From contig NC_015160.1 in NCBI RefSeq assembly GCF_000190535.1, forward strand, positions 248,001 through 312,000: a DNA stretch of 64,000 bases, written 5' to 3'. The notes beneath the pieces were generated by a model. The model ran no database searches, was not told the origin of the DNA, and saw only the letters and a list, made by a program, of their open reading frames with translations. This DNA is from Odoribacter splanchnicus DSM 20712 (GTDB lineage: Bacteria > Bacteroidota > Bacteroidia > Bacteroidales > Marinifilaceae). Positions 60,495 to 64,000 of the stretch are shown in pieces. The stretch's first letter is position 1; the number at the start of each line of letters is the position of its first letter. Made by a program: the position numbers and the translations under genes.

Positions 60495-61131
60495 ATCGGT
60501 GTTTGCCGCGGAGGTATTGCTCCAGTTCTTCGATTTCCGGCAAAGTGAGCGGGTTGTAATTCATGCCGCTATGGATCATGATTTCACAGGCCATTTCCAG
60601 AAATTCAGCTTTTTCAATCGTACTTTTCAAATCTTTTCCGGCGTATACTTGTCCGTGTTTTTCCAGAAGTGCAGCATCGTGATTGAGCAGGGCTTCGCTG
60701 ACAGCCTTCGCTAATTCGGCCGAACCGGGACGATAGTAGGGGACGATGGCTATTTCTCTCCCGCAATAACAGGGGATTTCTATACTGACATTGAAATTAT
60801 CGGGTTTCTTTTTCATGCAGGCAATCGTCGTGGCATAAATACTTTGGCAATGCAATACGACATTTACATCAGGGCGGTTTTGCAGGATTTGTAAATGAAA
60901 GCCGCTTTCCATAGAAGGGTGGATACCGTTTGTGATTTCACCGGTCGCGACCCGGCAAATGGAGATTTGGCCGGCTTGCAGTTCGGGAAGCCAGGAGCCT
61001 GTTGCCGAGATCAGGGCGAATTCGCCGATACGCCAGGATAGATTACCACTGCTGCAACGGGTCAACCGCCGTTCGCCGGTTTGATGTGCAGCTGCCAGGA
61101 ATTGTTCAATGTGTTTATCTGTAATTTCCAT
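60493..61131 (-). CDS. class II aldolase/adducin family protein
   Basis: A 212-residue protein similar to L-fuculose-phosphate and rhamnulose-phosphate aldolases. 'RCSSGNLSWRIGEFALISATGS' is the substrate phosphate loop and 'LLEKHGQVYAGKDL' carries the third zinc His. The usual zinc HxH motif (as in HTHS) reads 'VVLHCQSIYATTIACM', so the second His is Gln; a related HFQS form occurs in other Bacteroidota members, if memory is right. The substrate is unknown. Converges with pnp, its stop touching the pnp terminator tail. Confidence 0.8.
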   Translation of the reverse strand: MEITDKHIEQFLAAAHQTGERRLTRCSSGNLSWRIGEFALISATGSWLPELQAGQISICRVATGEITNGIHPSMESGFHLQILQNRPDVNVVLHCQSIYATTIACMKKKPDNFNVSIEIPCYCGREIAIVPYYRPGSAELAKAVSEALLNHDAALLEKHGQVYAGKDLKSTIEKAEFLEMACEIMIHSGMNYNPLTLPEIEELEQYLRGKHR

Positions 61132-61290
61132 AAATCCGGTTACTGAAAAGGTTTATTTATCGATGGGCTAAGTTAAGCAATATGTCTGAATTCGGTGGTT
61201 GTTTTTCAGAGAATAACTCATTCCTGAATGAACGCTGTAACAAAACAAAAATAAATGGAATTACTACGATCGGGTTTGCCCAGTTATTAT

Positions 61291-61298
61291 TATATTTG
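61291..61298 (+). promoter_or_regulatory. -7 box TATATTTG of pdxA
   Basis: TATATTTG lies inside the upstream in-frame extension of pdxA, 22 bases before the ATG at 61321, excluding the start at 61255. Confidence 0.65.
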
Positions 61299-61320
61299 TA
61301 AGCTACAAACAGAGTATGAT

Positions 61321-62415
61321 ATGGAGAATAGACTTACAGTGGGATTTACTCATGGAGATGTCAATGGTATTGGCTATGAGTTGATCATTAAAATGATGGC
61401 AGAAAACCGGATCTGCGAAGTATGTACCCCGGTATTGTTCGGATCCTCGAAGGTGGCTGCTTATCATCGGAAAGCTTTAAATATAGAAAATTTCAGTTTG
61501 AATAGTATTCAGAATGCCCGTGATGCGAATCCGAAAAGGTGTAATATCGTCAATTGTGTCGACGATGCGATCAAAGTGGATTTGGGCCAGGAGACGCCGG
61601 AATCGGACGATGCGGCGGTGCTGGCATTGAAGGCTGCTCTGACTGCTTTGGACCGGAATGAGATCGATGTCCTGGTAGGAGCTCCTCAAGGGTGCAATTC
61701 CTTTAAGCCCGCAGCGAGTTGTCCGGTATTTTTTAGCGAAAGATATGAAACCCGTAATGTCATGCCGCTGTTGGTGGGTGAAAAGATGAAGATGGGATTC
61801 GTTACCAATCATCTGCCGTTCCGGGATATTGCCGGAAATATTACGGTCAACAATATTTACTATAAACTGAAGTTGCTGGATGCTTGTCTGAAGAAAGATT
61901 TTACCATCCGGAAGCCCCGGATTGCCGTATTGGGACTCAATCCCCATTCCGGCGAGAACTGTATGTATGGGGAAGAAGAGAAGAATGTGATTATTCCGGC
62001 GATCGAACGAGCCCGGGATAATGGGATCATGGCTTTGGGACCTTATGCGCCGGACGGATTGTTCAGTGGTGTAGAATTTGAAAAATTCGATGTTATTCTG
62101 GCCATGTATCACGACCAGGGGATGATTCCTTTCAAAACGATAGAGGGTAATGAAGGAGCGGTGTTATTGGCAGGATTGCCTATTGTATATACCTCTACGG
62201 TGCATGGTATGGCGTATGATATTACCGGACAGGGTATAGCGGATGAATCGGGTATGCGTAATGCACTTTATCTGGCTATCGATGTGTATAATAACCGGCA
62301 GATGAATGCCGAGTTAGCCCAGAATCCCCTGAGACATTACGACATCGCTTCCAATAGTAACGAAAGCGATTTGAATGTCGAGCAGATTGCCGGAATTGAA
62401 AAAGAGATGGAATAA
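61321..62415 (+). CDS. pdxA: 4-hydroxythreonine-4-phosphate dehydrogenase PdxA
   Basis: A 364-residue NAD-dependent enzyme of pyridoxal-phosphate synthesis. 'VGFTHGDVNGIGYELIIKMM' (N-terminal GDxxGIG), 'FVTNHLPFRDIAGNITVNNI', 'VLGLNPHSGENCMYGEEE' (metal His) and 'VILAMYHDQGMIPFKTIEG' (second metal His) are all present. 'STVHGMAYDITGQGIADESGM' closes the active site. The start at 61321 gives the standard N-terminus. It indicates the DXP-independent-of-ribose (PdxA/PdxJ) route for vitamin B6. Confidence 0.95.
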   Translation: MENRLTVGFTHGDVNGIGYELIIKMMAENRICEVCTPVLFGSSKVAAYHRKALNIENFSLNSIQNARDANPKRCNIVNCVDDAIKVDLGQETPESDDAAVLALKAALTALDRNEIDVLVGAPQGCNSFKPAASCPVFFSERYETRNVMPLLVGEKMKMGFVTNHLPFRDIAGNITVNNIYYKLKLLDACLKKDFTIRKPRIAVLGLNPHSGENCMYGEEEKNVIIPAIERARDNGIMALGPYAPDGLFSGVEFEKFDVILAMYHDQGMIPFKTIEGNEGAVLLAGLPIVYTSTVHGMAYDITGQGIADESGMRNALYLAIDVYNNRQMNAELAQNPLRHYDIASNSNESDLNVEQIAGIEKEME

Positions 62416-62475
62416 TACACTCCCAAGTTTTGACGCTGATTAGCGAGGATTCTGTAAATACCTAAATAAAGTAAG

Positions 62476-62518
62476 ATGGCATATGAAAATGATCGGTTGT
62501 AATCATTTCATATGCCAT
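62476..62518. terminator. long hairpin between pdxA and the following lipoprotein gene
   Basis: ATGGCATATGAAAATGAT and ATCATTTCATATGCCAT pair over 17 bp with one bulge around an 8-base loop, then TTATTTA; it separates convergent genes. Confidence 0.75.
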
Positions 62519-62559
62519 TTATTTACCGAGTGTCCCTACATAGCTAGTTATGAAAATGA

Positions 62560-62904
62560 TTATATTATCTGGTGTATAAGTATTTTAAAATTTTTTGTAT
62601 TGACATAAAATAGGAAAGCTAAATCTGTTATTTTGCCTAAAGAGTTTATTTTTTGATACCAGTCATAAAAATTTAGTTTACAAGCAGTACACCCTATTGA
62701 ATCTACATAGACCAATATTTTAATCGGTTTTAACAATAAATAATTGCAATTTGTATCCCGTCCTACTATTTTTGCTTGAATATCGTCAGGGAAAATGATT
62801 TTTTTGTTGGTCCATTCTTGAATGATTGTTTGTATGTATGCTTGGTCGGTGTTTTTGCAATTGAATAATAAGATAGTTAGACATATAAAAAGGACATACT
62901 TCAT
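62560..62904 (-). CDS. thioredoxin-like lipoprotein, probably C-terminally truncated
   Basis: A 114-residue lipoprotein (lipobox LFNC, Cys16). 'KIVVYVDS'-like text here reads 'IKILVYVDSIGCTACKLNFYDW', a thioredoxin-fold strand followed by CxxC (C-T-A-C), as in the small redoxin-like lipoproteins paired with 6-bladed propeller genes in Bacteroidales. Relatives I know run to about 160-180 residues; this one stops after 'VNTKNFKILIHQII', where the second half of the fold should follow. Truncation by mutation is likely. It lies 4 bases downstream of the propeller gene. Confidence 0.6.
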   Translation of the reverse strand: MKYVLFICLTILLFNCKNTDQAYIQTIIQEWTNKKIIFPDDIQAKIVGRDTNCNYLLLKPIKILVYVDSIGCTACKLNFYDWYQKINSLGKITDLAFLFYVNTKNFKILIHQII

Positions 62905-62908
62905 GGTT

Positions 62909-63925
62909 TTATTTCTTTATATGTAAAATTTGTAGATGTAGATTATAATCGTTTTCCTCAGCGCTCATTTCCACTGCAAGTGTATATGGATCGATATAAT
63001 GTTCAGATACTTCATTCTTGTCGTCAGGTAACAGATCATTGACAAGATCTTCCGTTACCCGGTAAGTGGAATCCGCTTTATTGTATAGCACCTGGTAAAA
63101 CTCTTTCGTCGAGCCATAAAAAAGTAGTATATACTTTTCAAAATCGTAGCATGTAGCCAACATAAAATAATCCTGTACTCCTTTATCTTCATTTCTTTTC
63201 AGAGCTCTCGGCATTGCGGGAATCAAATTGAACCGGTATTTCAGATAGGCGGAATCGGGAGTAATAAAAAAGAGCCTGTTATCATACCTGTCGTAATAAG
63301 AAATACCTTCGTCATTATAATTGAAATAATGCGGATAAAGGGCTTCGTATACGTTATCGCTGTTCTCGGGTACCAGTACTTTCCCGAATTTTCCTTCGGA
63401 ATCGGTAGTCCATATCCCGGATCGCATTTTACGTAAATATGCAGGTTGGATACAAATGAATTTTCCTTTAACGTTAGTAAACGACCGCATTAAATCCGGC
63501 AAAGGATATTTGCCGACAAACGCTCCGTTGTAAGTGTATTTTACTAATTTTCTGCTCTCGTTATCATATATACAGATGTGTTTATTACTTTTATCCAGGC
63601 AAAAGCCAGTGATAGTGATGAATTCTTGTGGTCCGCGTCCATAATGGGCAATGTTGCAGAGTAGTTTATTGTTCTGAAAGACACATATACCGTTTCCGTT
63701 TCGATCCGAAAGGATAATGTAACTACTGTCTACATATAATTGCCGGATTTGGGAAACGATGCATGAATCGTTCGAATATAATGTAAGATAACTTACGGAA
63801 TCTACGAATTCCGAGTAGCGTATCTTGGTCTTCTTTTGTGTCAGGTCGATTTTTATGCCGTTGTCTGCCTCCTGTTTACAAGAAAATAAAAGAATAAAAA
63901 ATAATAATATATATAGAATTTTCAT
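62909..63925 (-). CDS. 6-bladed beta-propeller lipoprotein (NHL-like)
   Basis: A 338-residue lipoprotein (lipobox LFSC near residue 17). The propeller pattern appears as repeated 'YVDSSYIILSDRNGNGICVF', 'HYGRGPQEFITITGFCLDKS' and 'ICIYDNESRKLVKYTYNGAF' units; the GRGPxEF turn is diagnostic of the Bacteroidota '6-bladed beta-propeller' family. Often found in groups beside SusCD genes and redoxin-like lipoproteins; ligand unknown. I prefer the Met at 63925 (MKILYILLFF) to the one at 63934. Confidence 0.8.
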   Translation of the reverse strand: MKILYILLFFILLFSCKQEADNGIKIDLTQKKTKIRYSEFVDSVSYLTLYSNDSCIVSQIRQLYVDSSYIILSDRNGNGICVFQNNKLLCNIAHYGRGPQEFITITGFCLDKSNKHICIYDNESRKLVKYTYNGAFVGKYPLPDLMRSFTNVKGKFICIQPAYLRKMRSGIWTTDSEGKFGKVLVPENSDNVYEALYPHYFNYNDEGISYYDRYDNRLFFITPDSAYLKYRFNLIPAMPRALKRNEDKGVQDYFMLATCYDFEKYILLFYGSTKEFYQVLYNKADSTYRVTEDLVNDLLPDDKNEVSEHYIDPYTLAVEMSAEENDYNLHLQILHIKK

Positions 63926-64000
63926 TTTCAGCATATTTATATAAAGGGAGATATACTCTCTCTCATAAAATAATTATTTCTTTCTATTCTAAAAAATTAA

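Overview
The window is from a Bacteroidota chromosome, most likely order Bacteroidales and perhaps near Odoribacter or Butyricimonas (the genus is inference). The signs are the gliding genes gldD/gldE, SusD-type lipoproteins, DUF4252 and DUF1573 proteins, many lipoboxes followed by acidic residues, and at least 17 promoters with the Bacteroidota -7 box TAnnTTTG, mostly without Shine-Dalgarno sequences. These boxes were used to correct several start codons.

Left end (1 to about 7.6 kb): richer in GC than the rest and apparently foreign. It holds the tail of a SusD gene, then six same-strand genes for exported proteins: a metallohydrolase-like lipoprotein whose HExxH motif is degraded, DUF4302, an orphan lipoprotein, DUF4856, a carbohydrate-binding/Fn3 protein and an Ig-like lipoprotein. 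A decayed ISL3 transposase, an excisionase-like HTH gene and a repeat-rich non-coding stretch follow. The segment ends inside gldD, whose N-terminal 50 or so codons remain next to an intact gldE. It looks like an integrated element that disrupted gldD.

9.3-12.3 kb: ssb is split by a complete 2,495-nt group II intron (9454-11948, minus strand) with its own RT/HNH protein. Removing it exactly restores a 148-residue SSB ending in DDDLPF. 12.5-22 kb is core genome: HU, a 29-residue COX24-type basic protein, RNase G, DsbD, an ECF sigma operon with two DUF4252 proteins and a DUF5715 protein, a Lipocalin_3-like lipoprotein, a Crp/Fnr regulator and YchF.

22-27.5 kb: a small arabinoside-utilisation cluster (two five-bladed-propeller glycosidases, a lipoprotein mutarotase, a GH127-like enzyme with a probable internal deletion, and a GH43 pseudogene) bracketed by two near-identical, almost perfect palindromes of 59-67 bp. 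27.6-41.4 kb: lolA, cdaA, purC, phoH, mazG, a 1,076-residue fused HcnABC-type oxidoreductase, cvfB, a broken acyltransferase, an FtsE with a long acidic tail, rpe, a gamma-carbonic anhydrase, hsp20 and tRNA-Gly(GCC).

41.4-44 kb: directly after the tRNA lie a GH20 hexosaminidase and the 3' remnant of a PKD-like lipoprotein gene, joined by a deletion scar. 44-64 kb: Pif1/HRDC helicase, ROK kinase, DUF2776 protein, rarA, kdsA, a CorC-like protein, a pair of inverted intergenic repeats, mutS2, two DUF1573 genes, rpsO, pnp, a class II aldolase, pdxA and two lipoprotein genes, one apparently shortened. The most notable observations are the intron in ssb, the interrupted gldD, the palindromes around a decaying glycosidase cluster, and several pseudogenes and deletion scars.
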